A stretch of 64,000 nucleotides of DNA from Zhengitettix transpicula (GCA_037074705.1 CM073590.1:220130746-220194745), one strand, 5' to 3'; positions 46,801 through 57,150 are shown, numbered from the stretch's first letter. Translations and numbers: made by a program. Notes: generated by a model not told the origin, from the sequence alone.

Positions 46801-48263
46801 GTTTAATCGGGTGACAGCTACACGGGTCACTCTTGGATATTCCCACAGGTAGAATAATCTTACAACAAAACAAGATACCCTGAACGCCTTTACACGGCCG
46901 TGGAAGCCCAGATAGTTCGCAGTACAGCCTCGTTTACTTTCCTGGAATTTCCTCGTTTGCAATGTGCGAGGAATCCCGGTACGCGCCTATGCGTTCGCAG
47001 AATCTGGATTGAAGTGGTTTTGCTGCGTCCGAATAAACATGGCTCAATTAATTCAGGATTTTAATGTCGTGAGGAAACAGACAAGAGTTGAATTAAGTTT
47101 CAGAAAATATGAGACATATTCAAGGAATTAATAGTGTAAACAAAGGTATTGCCATAAATGAAACCGCCTCATATTTTATATAGAAACCTCGCTGGAGTTA
47201 TTTGAACATGTACTGAAATTGTATGCGAAAGCTGTCAAAGTCTTCGCCATGTCCATGTTGACCTTTTGGAGTTTTCTGCTTGAGACTTTAAATTTCCAAC
47301 AATATTTCTCCCCATTGAGATATTTAAGTCGACAATATTCCACAAATTCGTTAAACTATAATTTAAATGATTTTATTGTAGTCCATAAACACTCTTGCTG
47401 CTAAAAACTGGTGGAAATATATGGAACTGTAATAAATCTTTTAAACTTTGAATAAACGTATTTTTACTTAGTTCCTATTGGTCATTTTTATTTACGGTAA
47501 AAACGTAATTTCATATTGATGAACAAACAGGCTTGTAATACGTGGGCTCCTTAAGAAATTTCAAACACTCATGGGAATACACAAAGGCTCAAAGTCTTAT
47601 CTTTAAAAAATGGAAGGTAGCATTGTTGAAAATTTTATAATTAAATTATGCCAATAATATTAATTTTTATCCAATAAAATTATTAGGTACGCTATAATTA
47701 ATATAATTCCAATGTATTCAGTACAACAGGTTTCATTTCAGCACAGAAACAAAAAAAATGAAATAATTCTCATAGGTTTTCTATATTTTTGGACAAATAT
47801 TAAATGCCAATTTATTTTAAGATTAATATATTTGTCGTATCTTTTACAATAATAATTATTTAGCCCTTATTTTCGCGAATGAAGTACCATCACACTGGCT
47901 GTAATCTGTGTTATTATAAATTATTGAACTGGCTATACAATTGGAAATTTTATTCTTAAATAACGAGCCCAGTAGATTTTTTTCAATGATGTCCTTCAGT
48001 TACGGGACGTCTGCGTGTTCGTTTTCAAAATTATGTTTAACTTGTTTGTTGAGTAAATGTATATAAATAAGAAAATTTACAAACTCAATAAAAAATGAAT
48101 TAAACCGTTAAATTATTTTCCTCTTCTTCAAATGATAAATTTATGTGACTAAATTGGCCGACATAAAATACTTATTAAGTAGAAGCAACGGATTCGAAAT
48201 TTTGGATGTGCATTAATGGCAATCCACTTACGCATTCCTTGAGTTGGGATCGCAGTTCTCCAT
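33105..48263 (-). CDS. Otop: Otopetrin-family proton channel, gene B (11 coding exons, 678 aa)
   Basis: Joined coding exons, in transcription order: 48263-48232, 45437-45210, 44715-44620, 44540-44426, 43994-43892, 40287-40189, 39905-39745, 38451-38307, 36641-36327, 34816-34541, 33571-33105. They total 2037 nt, with GT-AG introns and consistent phases throughout. The same twelve-helix plan and hallmarks as gene A are present: GSMVYSGLEFGQFFELKRGG, FGLMHMIATNLCEWLYVLVE, SPFLFPCTIEYSLICAVILY, DCSKAHKGLFAGILVLVV, LLLMAQTGMYIYCMFSIVG and AIFYRFHSTICLFEVWKSAY. Residues 322-338, in the predicted extracellular TM5-TM6 loop, are unusually rich in His and Asp. The gene lies upstream of gene A in the same orientation, so the pair looks like an old tandem duplication. 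The start ATG (48263-48261) is inferred from position and phase. The reading frame stays open upstream of it within the exon, so the true start may lie further 5'. Otopetrin identity is firm. Confidence 0.92.
33572..34540 (-). other. Gene B intron 10
   Basis: AT-rich apart from a mariner-like scrap listed separately. Confidence 0.75.
34195..34330 (+). mobile_element. Mariner/Tc1-like transposase fragment
   Basis: One frame reads FRKKLVSELYEEQREYGCLH and then HDNAPPHCPTS before a stop. The HHDNAPxH signature surrounds the second catalytic Asp of mariner-type DDE transposases. Only about 40 codons remain, so this is a dead remnant, antisense to gene B in its last intron. The assignment rests on one motif. 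Confidence 0.6.
34541..34816 (-). CDS. Otop: Gene B exon 10 (TM7-TM8)
   Basis: Acceptor TTCCAG, donor GTAAGA, phase 1 on both sides. It encodes a Gly-rich start, DCSKAHKGLFAGILVLVVAI with ISLILFFVMY (TM7), then VCVAELTLYVICSTATLLCM (TM8) and MRDLTFRKSIP. Confidence 0.95.
34817..36326 (-). other. Gene B intron 9
   Basis: It holds a retroposon copy (listed); the remainder is AT-rich with no gene seen. Confidence 0.75.
35704..36117 (+). mobile_element. Retroposon copy 3 (plus orientation)
   Basis: Reverse-complement match to copy 1: 'aaggttcccacaagccgaga', 'gtatgttcc', 'ttaaaggggaggtt', and an ending 'gttactctaaaaaaaa' that supplies the A-tail. It lacks the hairpin-bearing 5' end. Orientation is antisense to gene B. 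Confidence 0.83.
36327..36641 (-). CDS. Otop: Gene B exon 9 (His/Asp-rich loop and TM6)
   Basis: Acceptor TTTTTTTCAG, donor GTAGTG (phase 1). It starts with DHHADDQHHDDISNLTEVHN, passes the segment CRRANIMGTLVQNASPFLFP with CTIEYSLICAVILYEMWKDI, and ends in a polar cytosolic linker (PKTVKPGNDKDDSCQVSKST). Gene A encodes the same region in two exons (7498-7573 and 6612-6834). Confidence 0.94.
36642..38306 (-). other. Gene B intron 8
   Basis: AT-rich, nothing recognised. The intron interrupts the His-rich loop coding sequence between Gly327 and Asp328. Confidence 0.7.
38307..38451 (-). CDS. Otop: Gene B exon 8 (TM5)
   Basis: Acceptor TTATCAG, donor GTATGT. It encodes NMNLGQYKTIARFGLMHMIA, then TNLCEWLYVLVEETKHEIVH, and ends LTMHGGHH. 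The last residues open the His-rich extracellular loop that continues into exon 9. Confidence 0.95.
38452..39744 (-). other. Gene B intron 7
   Basis: It contains the truncated direct-repeat copy at 39160-39346. Near 38767 the sequence tagtctggccaaaaaaaaagcc resembles the terminus of a Tc1/mariner-type element, but no partner end was found. Confidence 0.6.
39160..39346 (+). repeat. Direct repeat, copy 1, ending in (TA)n
   Basis: From 'aattaaag' through 'caaagaccggcgtacaaaga' to 'gcctattgtttgattatta' and a (TA)n tail, it matches 41648-41824 with few differences. This looks like the truncated 3' part of a dispersed element. Confidence 0.85.
39745..39905 (-). CDS. Otop: Gene B exon 7 (TM3-TM4)
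   Basis: A 161-nt exon, acceptor TCCCAG, donor GTACAT. It encodes FGIGSMVYSGLEFGQFFELK, a Gly/Cys loop (RGGDCGNP), and TM4 (ATRMLLTLLQMQFIFMNNK). Size and phases equal those of gene A exon 6. Confidence 0.95.
40189..40287 (-). CDS. Otop: Gene B exon 6 (TM2-TM3 linker, start of TM3)
   Basis: Acceptor TTTCAG, donor GTATAA; 99 nt. It encodes QYVVDSTFFPIKRAPPHVPI and then RYGSFYLRLGAT. Its last residues match gene A RYGSFYLRMGAV, which fixes the frame. Confidence 0.92.
40288..43891 (-). other. Gene B intron 5 (absent from gene A)
   Basis: A 3.6-kb intron that holds the longer copy of the (TA)n-tailed element. Two related tails lie near 42318 and 42390, and a hammerhead-like motif lies on the minus strand at 43322-43349. 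No gene seen. Confidence 0.7.
40793..41824 (+). repeat. Dispersed element of ~1 kb with (TA)n at both edges
   Basis: A (TA)n tract at 40793-40834, then moderately GC-richer sequence (tgtaatgccaattaattaag onward). The 3' ~175 bp (41648-41824) repeats 39160-39346 and ends in a second (TA)n tract. No coding capacity. The precise left boundary is uncertain; the class is unknown. Confidence 0.6.
43892..43994 (-). CDS. Otop: Gene B exon 5 (TM2)
   Basis: Acceptor TTTCAG, donor GTAAGT. It encodes GFYLYLYLGSIAFMTFMYAS and then LLKNRAVKTIIMRH. It corresponds to the first half of gene A exon 5. The donor (phase 1) has no counterpart in gene A. Confidence 0.93.
43995..44425 (-). other. Gene B intron 4
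   Basis: AT-rich, nothing recognised. Confidence 0.75.
44426..44540 (-). CDS. Otop: Gene B exon 4 (TM1)
   Basis: A 115-nt exon, acceptor TTACAG, donor GTATGA. It encodes DALTNVVSALYAKLIIVMGL and then AFPITEVLSAQVSVAFYQ, a clear match to gene A exon 4. It is separated from exon 3 by only 79 bp. Confidence 0.94.
44620..44715 (-). CDS. Otop: Gene B exon 3 (linker to TM1)
   Basis: Acceptor TTCTAG, donor GTAAGT; 96 nt, phase 2 at both ends. It encodes LMQTNSPEVFTNTKGDPEEP followed by MVFKKNNRHYG. It is acidic, then basic, just before the first helix. The gene A counterpart is 39 nt longer and unrelated in detail. Confidence 0.86.
44716..45209 (-). other. Gene B intron 2
   Basis: It holds the 80-bp repeat at 44826-44907. 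No gene seen. Confidence 0.75.
44826..44907. repeat. Single copy of the fold-back element unit
   Basis: 'cagtcaaaaaacagacaaaa...aataccacataacttttctgaaatccttgttgctttattcaggtca' aligns with the arms of the 1075-1318 repeat and with 50526-50600. It lies about 110 bp from the splice acceptor of gene B exon 3. Confidence 0.7.
45210..45437 (-). CDS. Otop: Gene B exon 2 (cytosolic N-terminus)
   Basis: Acceptor TTTGCAG, donor GTAAGT; 228 nt, phase 2 on both sides like gene A exon 2. It encodes a soluble segment beginning PDKPEPCLKVVVGTPVDPPT and ending GLPQSRYIVG. It is very GC-rich for this window, and the open frame on the plus strand here is its shadow. Confidence 0.86.
45488..45752 (+). mobile_element. 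Retroposon copy 4, truncated, next to a splice site
   Basis: It matches the central and 3' parts of copy 1 in reverse complement ('gcgtgggacaagtacctaatgcccg', 'agggttttccctgcat', 'ggatccttaag'), but has lost the A-tail. It lies about 50 bp upstream of the acceptor of gene B exon 2. Confidence 0.8.
46019..46050 (+). ncRNA. Hammerhead-ribozyme-like core (candidate)
   Basis: CTGAAGA, then a perfect six-pair stem GGTGGC/GCCATC (one G-U) with a seven-base loop, then GAAAC. This matches the CUGANGA / stem II / GAAA half of a hammerhead core. The cleavage-site half is not convincingly present: upstream ACACAA can pair with TTGTGT after GAAAC, but spacing is wrong for a standard fold. Probably part of a decayed retroelement. 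Confidence 0.4.
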
Positions 48264-48337
48264 ACGTCTTCTACGGAGTCTCTGAAGATACTGACACTTC
48301 AGTGGCCAGGGCTCGCTAAGTAGTGCTGCTGATGCAT
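48232..48337 (-). CDS. Otop: Gene B exon 1 (5' UTR plus start codon)
   Basis: Donor GTAAGT at the left edge. The last 32 nt read ATG then ENCDPNSRNA and leave two bases (phase 2), as exon 2 requires. This parallels gene A exon 1 (MDDWDPETP...). The right edge (after ATTAG) is an acceptor-like site, so the exon may be preceded by a non-coding exon. The frame is open across the whole exon, so an upstream start is possible. A short upstream ORF (MHQQHYLASPGH) begins at the right edge in another frame. Confidence 0.65.
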
Positions 48338-48611
48338 CTAATTACAATACACGGCTGACAGATTTGCTCACAATGATCTACGAGGATTTACAAAATTTGC
48401 GAGTTTAGATTTCATACCATATATTTAATTATTTTAGGCTAATTTCCACCAAAAAAACAAAAAGTTAAGACTGAAGACTTCGCCTAATGTTTTATATAGT
48501 TATAAAAATATAAGACAATTAGCTCAAAATATATTGAATGCGATCAATTTTATTTTTACGATTCAGCAAGTTTTCATAATAGTTATCGCCATTCGTATAT
48601 CTTTAAAAAAC

Positions 48612-49366
48612 TTGTGTCTGGAACATTTATCCAAATATAAATGACAAAACTATTGAGACAATATGAAATAGATTTTCGTAATACACGTCTTTGAAAAAAT
48701 AATAAGTTCTAAATTTAAATTATCAGTTAAAATATTACCTGCATATTATAAGAAACCTTTAGGTAGATTTAAAATTGAAATGTAGTCGGATAACAGCATT
48801 CTTTGGTTGCTTTTTGAAAAATTTCATTTCTCAGTACGTTCCATTGATTTTAAAGATTTGATTCTTTCAAATTTTAGGATAACGATTGAGCTTCTTCCTT
48901 GTAACTTTATAAAATCTCCTATGGTCATTATGGTTTTACCCGTATTCATATGATGGGAAATTAAAAACTTCCTTGTAACTTTATAAAATCTCCTATGGTC
49001 AAATTAAAAGTTTTTAATTTCCCATCATATGAATACGGGTAAAACCATAATGACCATAGGAGATTTTATAAAGTTACAAGGAAGAAGCTCAATCGTTATC
49101 CTAAAATTTGAAAGAATCAAATCTTTAAAATCAATAGAACGTACTGAGAAATGAAATTTTTCAAAAAGCAACCAAAGAATGCTGTTATCCGACTACATTT
49201 CAATTTTAAATCTACCTAAAGGTTTCTTATAATATGCAGGTAATATTTTAACTGATAATTTAAATTTAGAACTTATTATTTTTTCAAAGACGTGTATTAC
49301 GAAAATCTATTTCATATTGTCTCAATAGTTTTGTCATTTATATTTGGATAAATGTTCCAGACACAA
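48612..49366. repeat. Nearly perfect 359-bp inverted repeat with 37-bp spacer
   Basis: Bases 48612-48970 and 49008-49366 are reverse complements with a single mismatch (C/T near 48841). The spacer 48971-49007 is itself mostly a direct copy of left-arm bases 48897-48927 (ccttgtaactttataaaatc...). No terminal motifs or target duplication were seen. It begins about 275 bp from the right edge of gene B exon 1. Confidence 0.95.
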
Positions 49367-50087
49367 TACCGAGTATTAGTATGTCTATATTTGATTGGTA
49401 ATAGACTGTCTCATTATTATTTATACTCGGATTATAATCCCGATTTTAAAAGAAATTTAATTCTTTAAATTGGCCAAAAATATTACGTATTGTTACTATA
49501 ATGACATTTTTATCAACATTCTAAGCTTTTCGCGAATGATAATGGCATACGAGACGAAAATTGAATTTTTAAAAAATATTTAACGGAAACAAATTTCTAT
49601 TTTTTAAAATATGAGAACATTACAAAGATATAAAACAACGATAATAAATATATCGTAATACAAAAACGGAGATTATTAAAGAAGAAATATAAATTTATAT
49701 TAACATACAACCCAGTAGATTGATTGGTTATTAGGTGTAAACATTTTGTTAATAAAATTTTAGTTGATTACAATGAATATAATATGGATATAGTTGTTCT
49801 TTGGAAATATCAGAAAACTTTTTAAGTTATAATCATACGATTAATAAAGGGAAATAAATTTTTTGTACTCGGAAACGCGAGCTGTAATAAAATAAAAGTA
49901 ATCAATTGCAATAAACAATCCATGTGAAAGAACAATATGTATTTTTATTATAAACAAGATGTATGAAATCCGTTAATTTATGACAAAATTAAGAAACTAT
50001 AAAGTAGTGAATAAATTTTCATTTCAGGAAAGCTATTTTTAAACTCGCTGCTTTAATAATATGACTTGTTCTTAGTTATAGAAAGAG

Positions 50088-50448
50088 AGAACAGTAGAAA
50101 GGTAATTATGAGCATGCCTTTCATCTCTCTCTGGTTATATATTAAGGTTCCTATAAGCCAAGGGACCTGGGTAAGTTTTGAGAAGTGGATGCTCCATGGT
50201 CGCCGACGTTTGGCATACGGTAAGAGTATTTCAGTTCTCCCATGGGAGAATTCGGGAATACTTCGTCGCTAGTGCAAACTCCACATCCACTCATCGGAAG
50301 GACGTGGGACACGTACCAAGAACCCAACCTACCTACTCGATTCTCTGTATCAGTATACACAGGGGCCGCACCGCCATCTTCCTATACATTCAAATGACAT
50401 TAAAAGAAAGTGGCCTTCTGTGGATTACACTCGCTCTTAAAAAATTAG
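50088..50448 (+). mobile_element. Retroposon copy 5, strongly diverged
   Basis: It keeps the order of landmarks seen in the other copies: 'aaggttcctataagccaagg', 'tggcatacggtaagag', 'gaattcgggaatacttcgtc', 'cggaaggacgtgggacacgta', and a terminal 'ctcttaaaaaa'. More substitutions than in copies 1 and 6 indicate an older insertion. Confidence 0.65.
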
Positions 50449-50525
50449 TGATAGATTTTTTCATAAATATAAAGTAACTAAAAAAATTAAAAAATTACGT
50501 CTGTTTGAAAATAATGAATGAGAAA

Positions 50526-50600
50526 GATAGCCAATTCAGACAAAAAAGTGATAATATAAATACCACACATTTCTGGGATCCTTGCCCCTTTCGTCAGGTG
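50526..50600. repeat. Single copy of the fold-back element unit
   Basis: 'gatagccaattcagacaaaaaagtgataatataaataccacacatttctgggatccttgcccctttcgtcaggtg' is closely similar to the reverse complement of the right arm at 1225-1313. Confidence 0.8.
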
Positions 50601-52689
50601 CGATGAAGATCCTAGAGCGACACAACTGCACTAGTCAGTTGACAAAGTTCAAAGCTTATTAATAAAATAACGTAGGTAAATTAAAGTTTTTAGGTGAGGT
50701 AATTCAATTTAAGGAGAAGTAACTTGACACTATTGAGTCTAAGTTTTCTTCCAAAAATGGGCCGAACTCTTAATCGCGGTTCCGAGAGTAATAGCTTCTT
50801 GAGCCGTGGAATGATGTTATGCATCTACAAAAAATTTTGTCTATGACATATGTCGAAAGCTCTGTATCAGAATTTATAAATAAGTTGGAGTCTGTGTAAA
50901 TGGTATTTTTTTACTTCTAAATATCATAAAGAGTCCAATACTAGTTAATGAGAATTTTATGCATCATTAATTACCCAAAACTGTCACATCGATATATATA
51001 TACATAGGGAACACTACATCAAATATTAGAACCCGAAATATATTCATAAAAGTAACTTAAAGATAAAATCGTAAATTAACACTTGCAATATCTCTACACT
51101 CAAAAAATGAAATTATAAACCTAATAAAGACAGAGTATTACAATCAAAAAGACACACTCTCAAATAAAAATCAAGCAAGGTATATACATAAAAATATAGA
51201 CAAGGTCCTTAAATAACAGGCAAGAAACTGCAGAAATCGGTGAGAATTACGCCAATTTTATACGGGCAATTAAACAAAAGTCAATATAAATATAATATTA
51301 TTAGACCCATGACAGTAGGTCTGAAGTATTGGATTATATGGATGGACGATTGCGGCCAACAAGGAAGGTTAGTTTGGAAGAGACAATGCGGTGCAATACA
51401 ATAACAAGGAAGCATCTTATGTAGACAATGATGAATAAAATAGAATAAGTAACCAGACCATATCCATTGAGTATGGTAAAAATGTCAGCTGTGAATTCAT
51501 TCTGAAATGTTATCGACAAATAATAGTGTTGTTATGTTGTGTATATATTTCTTAAACTAATGTATTATAAGCTTAGAAATGTATTTGAATCAGTTGTTTA
51601 GAAATTTTCCGTACATCACATAAGGACGAATTTATTTTGTTAGTGCAAGTAAAGAAGTTTTTTATTAATTTATATAATAAATTATTTTATTTGAGCCTGT
51701 AGTTTTACTAATTAATTGTTGAGACATACGGGGAAATTATGATCGTTGGAATACTTCTATAGCTAAACACTCAATTTATTAAGCACAATTCGAATTTGTA
51801 TGATAATAGGTGATACTCTCCACTTGAAACTTCGTAATAACGGTACTATTGTTTTTCATTTGTGAATTACCTGAAGTAAGTGAACGGCTTAAGAGATGTT
51901 GTTTATTTTAAACAGAGTACTCCAAGCAACGACGGAGTTTACCACTGCAGTCACCCCGAAGTGCTAACTTCATTTTCACAAGTGCATATTGGCATGATAT
52001 CTGGATATAACCAGTTCTTTTATAACTCTTGCGAAACAAGCAACTCCGTGAAAGGGTTTTATACGGCACTTCCAAACTATGATAATTTACAGAGCAATTG
52101 TTGGCGACTCCGTCGCTAAGAAGAATTAGCAGCTATCACGAGGAGAACGAGTGATGCTGTAGGATCCACAAGTATCTGCAAATTGTACGGAGAAGGAGCG
52201 CAACGACCACATTGATATTCTGGCGGTTAGCTGCACTGTTTTCAATAGAACTCATGTTTCATTTAGTGTCACTTTGAAGATGTATTCATAGCGCATAATG
52301 TTGATGTTTTTGCCTCGAGTCACTTCATTTTTGTGACCTTCAAGAGATTTATATTTTTGTTTACATTTAGGAAGATATCAAAAACAGAAAGTTATTTTAA
52401 TAAATACCTTGGAGGAATTTTTATCATATTACTCATCAGTATAATGAATAACGCTTGTCAATCTAGAAGAATTGGAGTATGCGGACAATTATTTAATCCA
52501 CTTTAAGTGATTTAACTACGTTGCGCATCAAGTTCAAGCGGATGTAAAATATAACTTTTTTTGGGTACTATATTCATATATATATATATTTATTTCTCAT
52601 TGACTACAGCTCTACATTGCTTACCGAAGCGGGTGCCAGACTATCATCTTTCACGACTCATTCCCGAATATTTTTTTGGTCAGCGTAGC

Positions 52690-52830
52690 GATTCTGCATC
52701 ATATTTTTCCTAGCCACGACGAGAACGAGCATAAATACACATACCGGGACTCGAACGCACGCCTCTGTGATGCGAGACGGTGGTGAAGCTGACAGGTCGG
52801 TCGGCGGCAAAAGTTATAAAACTGATTAGG
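52690..52830 (-). repeat. tRNA-like SINE fragment (candidate)
   Basis: The minus strand reads gcgttcgagtcccggt, a good RNA polymerase III B-box with flanking stem-like bases. No proper acceptor stem or D-arm was found, so it is not a functional tRNA gene. Confidence 0.4.
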
Positions 52831-55534
52831 TTCAGAAGGAAAATATATGGAGCGGTCATAACAGTTGAAGAATAATAATTTAATTGTCATTCCATTCTGC
52901 TGACACATTTACTGAATTCGTTGTAGATTAAGTTACGTGTCACATTTTTGACGGCACAGTGCTACCCGTTAGAAAATTGTGTGTACTCCTTGTTGCCTGT
53001 CCTTAATCTGCACCGATGCCATCGTCACTGACGCGTGCTATAACAGCAAGAAAATAGTTAGTGCGATGTGCTTAGAAACGTTGTGAACCAGTCGTAAAGC
53101 TTCTAATAATCATGACGTAAGATCCATTCCCCCACTAGCATCGAAATTATAGTCAGATGAAATATTTTTGAAGAGTTTCACATCTAATTTGGAGAAATAG
53201 CAGTTTATAGAAGTGAAGACGAAGTGGTGTAAGAGTAAAGAATCATCTAGACGTAGAAAGCCCTGATAGGACTCTTTTTGATTGGGCTGAACAAAGTAGG
53301 TACATATCTGTAAATGTTTATGCTCCGAATACTTACGATACTGCTTGAATATCAGCAGAATTATTTTTCTCTCGGCATAAACGGTCTGTTATGTGCTCTG
53401 TTCGTCAAAAGTATCACTATTTCTACTGTTTTCAGTTTGTAAACCAGACACGTTGGATAATATTATTTCAGGACGTGAACTAAACTCACGAAGTTCCAAA
53501 TCCAATTTTTTTTTCTTTATCGAGAACACTCCTCAATTAGAATACATTACCACTCGTAACAGTTAAACGCATCTGTCAAATAGAAACCTAATTTTGTAAT
53601 ACAATAGTATTTTCGTGGGCGTAGGTGCGACTTATGCTTATTCGAACTCTGTAGTATTTACGCAGTCTTTGTACTTCTCATGTAAGAATGTGAAGCTGCT
53701 GTATCATTTCAGCTCAATAGCTTTGAATTCCGTCGAGAAATTTCACAGAAATAGTGTGCAGCAGACAAGAAACTCGATTATAAATCTTTCTCTAATGAAC
53801 TCAATAAATATCGTTTGAGGAATTCGCGTTCTGTTTCAACTCCGTTTCCTGCTCTTTCTAAGATTCTAAATTACAAAATTTAGATTATGATATATTGCAT
53901 CAAAATTTTTATTTAATATTCACTGTATTTTTTATACAAGCGGAAGACTTTGTGAACTTTGTCGGCCAATATGGAAGAAGGGAAAATCGGGTAATATACC
54001 GCACTTCTGTAACACCGTTTTTTTTAAAAAAAATCGTCCTTATTTATTAACCACAGGACATAATAAATTTTTCTTTCCTATTGTACCTAATGTTCTAATA
54101 ATTTATCATACAAAATTAAAGTAGGCAATTAAAAATAAATATTATGTTTAACTTTTTTCCGTTCACCATCCATTTCGTATTCAATGACAAAAGATATCAA
54201 ATTGTTATCAGATTACAATTAACGAACGTATTTCACACTTTATATCCGATATAAAAGATTAAATGAAGTATCAGTGTAGAGGAAATTATAGTTTTGCGTC
54301 TGCCAACTATTTTTATGCACAAGGAACGTAGAGAATTGTAGTAGACTTTATCTTCAAACGCATAAATGTATTGTAATAATTAAATATAATATGAATGTGG
54401 CGTTTCTAAATGAAAGAACTTAAGTGAAAACTATTAAACAAGATTTATTAACAATTTTAAAACAAGTATAAAATACACAAAATATTTGGGATCTCAGGGT
54501 CTTGAACTGGGTTTGATAAATGGCACAATTTATATAATCAAAATTACATTTACTTTTTATGGAAATCAATGCGTCTGAACATAGACGAAATTTGTTGCGG
54601 AAGAAATAATACTAAAGATTGAATTTAAACAATTTTAATTTTATCAAGAATTAAGGATCTCATTTTATCGATAATTAAATAATTAAAAAACGATCTGACT
54701 TTTATCTTTTAAACACGGTTTACAAATGATTTTAAAGTTTTTCTCTACTTACGGCCGCCCAGGTCTCTTTTTAGCTTTTCGTGCACAATTTTGGGGACAT
54801 CACTGATTCTAAGTACTCACAGACTCTAAATGTTCACAGGCTCTAATTGGCGTTGTTTGTTAGTTGGTTTAACACAAATTGGTTGGTTCTCGATGCTTTA
54901 CTGCAACCTGGATTTGTAGATCTCATGACTTTAGTTGAAAATGGACTTCATTGGTTTGTCTTTGGCCAGCATGATGAATGTACGCTCGACCACCGAATAC
55001 ACACTAGTTGCTCTGTCTCCTTCCAGACTGAATATTGCTTTACTTTTTAATATTTGAAAGCATGTTTGTGACTGGACCACATTCTTTCGTTCTGACTGCC
55101 GACTGTAAAACTTTTCGTCTGATCTATTCGCTGTCTGCTGCCCGACTGTCTTGTTCAAATTTTCATGAATTAGAATTTTGGTCTGTTCTCCTTGCTGCTT
55201 ACTACCCGAATGAACTGTTCGTCTCGTAAATTTTGAGCGCGTAAAAATCCTCTCGACCGATCAACAATGCTTTCTTTGCCTTGCCGGTTTGTTGCGGCGT
55301 CCGCTCTATATCCACTAATAATGAGTCCTCTACAATTCAACTTTTCAATTAGAACAATACCTTAATTACCAAATACTACAGTATATTATAATTTTATTCG
55401 GATGATACTGAGGCCTAATATTTGAGAGTCTATCATAAATTCTACTGGGATTTCCGGTAACTGAATTTCTAGCAGGTGTTTTTTTAGGGAGGGGGGAAGT
55501 CAGGTGATAAATCTGGTTAGAGTTTCAGAAGACG

Positions 55535-56480
55535 AAGTTGATAACGGCGCTATTGTTATTGACATTGCAAAAGGGCTTTAATGTAATACATCATGACATC
55601 TTGCTTCAAAAGTTGGACGGTAGTAGTATTGAAAGACAAAGGAACGGTTCTCCGGTTAGAAGAATTTTTAAAACGTCGCCTACAAAAAGTCAAAGTCGGG
55701 AAAGAAACTTCGGAACTTGATTCTGTGTCAACGGGAGTTCTACGGGGTTCGGTCATTGCCCCAATGTTTCTAATATACCAAGTGGCATAAATCCCTGAGG
55801 TCCGACGTTTTTCTGATGACTCTGTAATATACAGGAAAATAAATAATGAGCAAGACGTAGATACCCTACAAAACGACATCGAGGTAATAAACACAGGGGC
55901 CAAACGAAATAGAATGAAAATTAACAGATGCAAAAGTAAAGCAGTCAATTTTACTGAAACGTTCATAAAACCATTTTGGAATATAAGATAAATGGAGTAA
56001 AAGTGGTTCAATAGACAAATTGAAAATACCTAGGTACTTATTTGAACAGAAACTTGGGAGGGAAGAAAAAGGGAATTATGCTACAAGGAGAGCAATTTGT
56101 AATGGGAATCCTCAAAAAGTCCAACGAAATGACACATACATAATTAATACGGCCAATAATGTAATATGGTGTAGCATGTTGCGATAAGGACAGGAAAAAG
56201 TCATATAGCAACCTTAGGGCGCAGAAAAGGGCCCCGACATTTGTACAGGTAGAACCGAAAAAGTAAAACTTCTAGAAAGGGCTAGGCTGTGTTATTTCTT
56301 TAAGGTCAAAAATCTTGACAGGTAATTCGGGATAGAATGACAACAACCACTCTGTACGGGACGAAGGATCAGATTTTCAAAATAAAGGGAAGCAGAAATA
56401 AAAAAGGGATGTTGCTAAATTCTCACTCCTAAGTAAATGACTGAAACAATTTACTTGGAAGAGTTTTTGGAGCAAATCCT
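55535..56480 (+). mobile_element. Dead LINE reverse transcriptase (Jockey-like)
   Basis: Successive frames give DIAKGFNVIHHDILLQKLD (RT motif with the first catalytic Asp region), GVLRGSVIAPMFLIYQ (equivalent of the GVPQGSVLGP motif), and VRRFSDDSVIYRKINNEQDV, where the usual catalytic FADD is FSDD. TLQNDIEVINTGAKRNRMKI and NRCKSKAVNF follow. Downstream are traces of the thumb and connection region (LRAQKRAPTF). Frames change several times and stops are frequent, so no enzyme can be made. The 5' ORF and endonuclease are missing. Confidence 0.85.
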
Positions 56481-57111
56481 CCAATGCGCAAATATTTTTG
56501 TGATTATGATAATGTATGCTAGGGGAAATATTTTATCGGCCTATAGTTTGTCAAATTCTCTCTACGTCCTATTTAATGAAGTTTTAAGACAGAATCTTCG
56601 CACAAATTGTTTTTGAGTCTTTCATAAATGTCCATTCTGCCTTATAAATGAAAAATTAATTCACAAATTTGTATTACTATTACATAAACTTATATTTCTG
56701 TAGTGTAAATTTTTTCGTATTAAAATCTTAAAAGTAACATTGCAATACAAATATCATTTTTGTCATTATCTACGTAGAATATAATAAGACTACATCATTT
56801 TAATGTAAACCCAGGATTGTTTACCTAATGAAAAATATAATACTGCTTTTGAATATCATGTAATGGACAAATTATCTATCCACCCCAAAAAAATTGAATT
56901 TTTAGTTAGTGTCATTTTAAAGAATGATAAACCACTTAAATAAATTTCGCTTTGTTTACTTCTACAAATAGTTTCAAGATGTGTTAAAAACTCTTTAGTA
57001 AAGTTTTTATTTTATATTTGGTTTAAATCTCTACAACTTTTTTCAGTGTAACGATAGCTGCATATTTCGAGTATTATGAAACACGTTTTCTTAATTTGAC
57101 TGGGTATTAAC

Positions 57112-57117
<6 letters not shown>

Positions 57118-57149
<32 letters not shown>
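57118..57149. repeat. (TA)n microsatellite
   Basis: Uninterrupted TA repeats, about 16 units. Confidence 0.96.

Positions 57150-57150
<1 letters not shown>

Larger units (their letters stand above)
45438..48231 (-). other. Gene B intron 1
   Basis: It contains retroposon copy 4, a hammerhead-like motif at 46019-46050, and two GC-richer patches at 46225-46390 and 46780-47040 whose role is unknown. No gene seen. Confidence 0.65.

Noticed and set aside
51880..52119. 79-codon plus-strand frame with mixed composition
   Set aside because: The translation looks less random than most, but no domain, splice partner or repeat supports it as a gene.
52740..52800. Possible tRNA gene on the minus strand
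   Set aside because: Only the B-box/T-arm is convincing; no acceptor stem or complete cloverleaf could be drawn.
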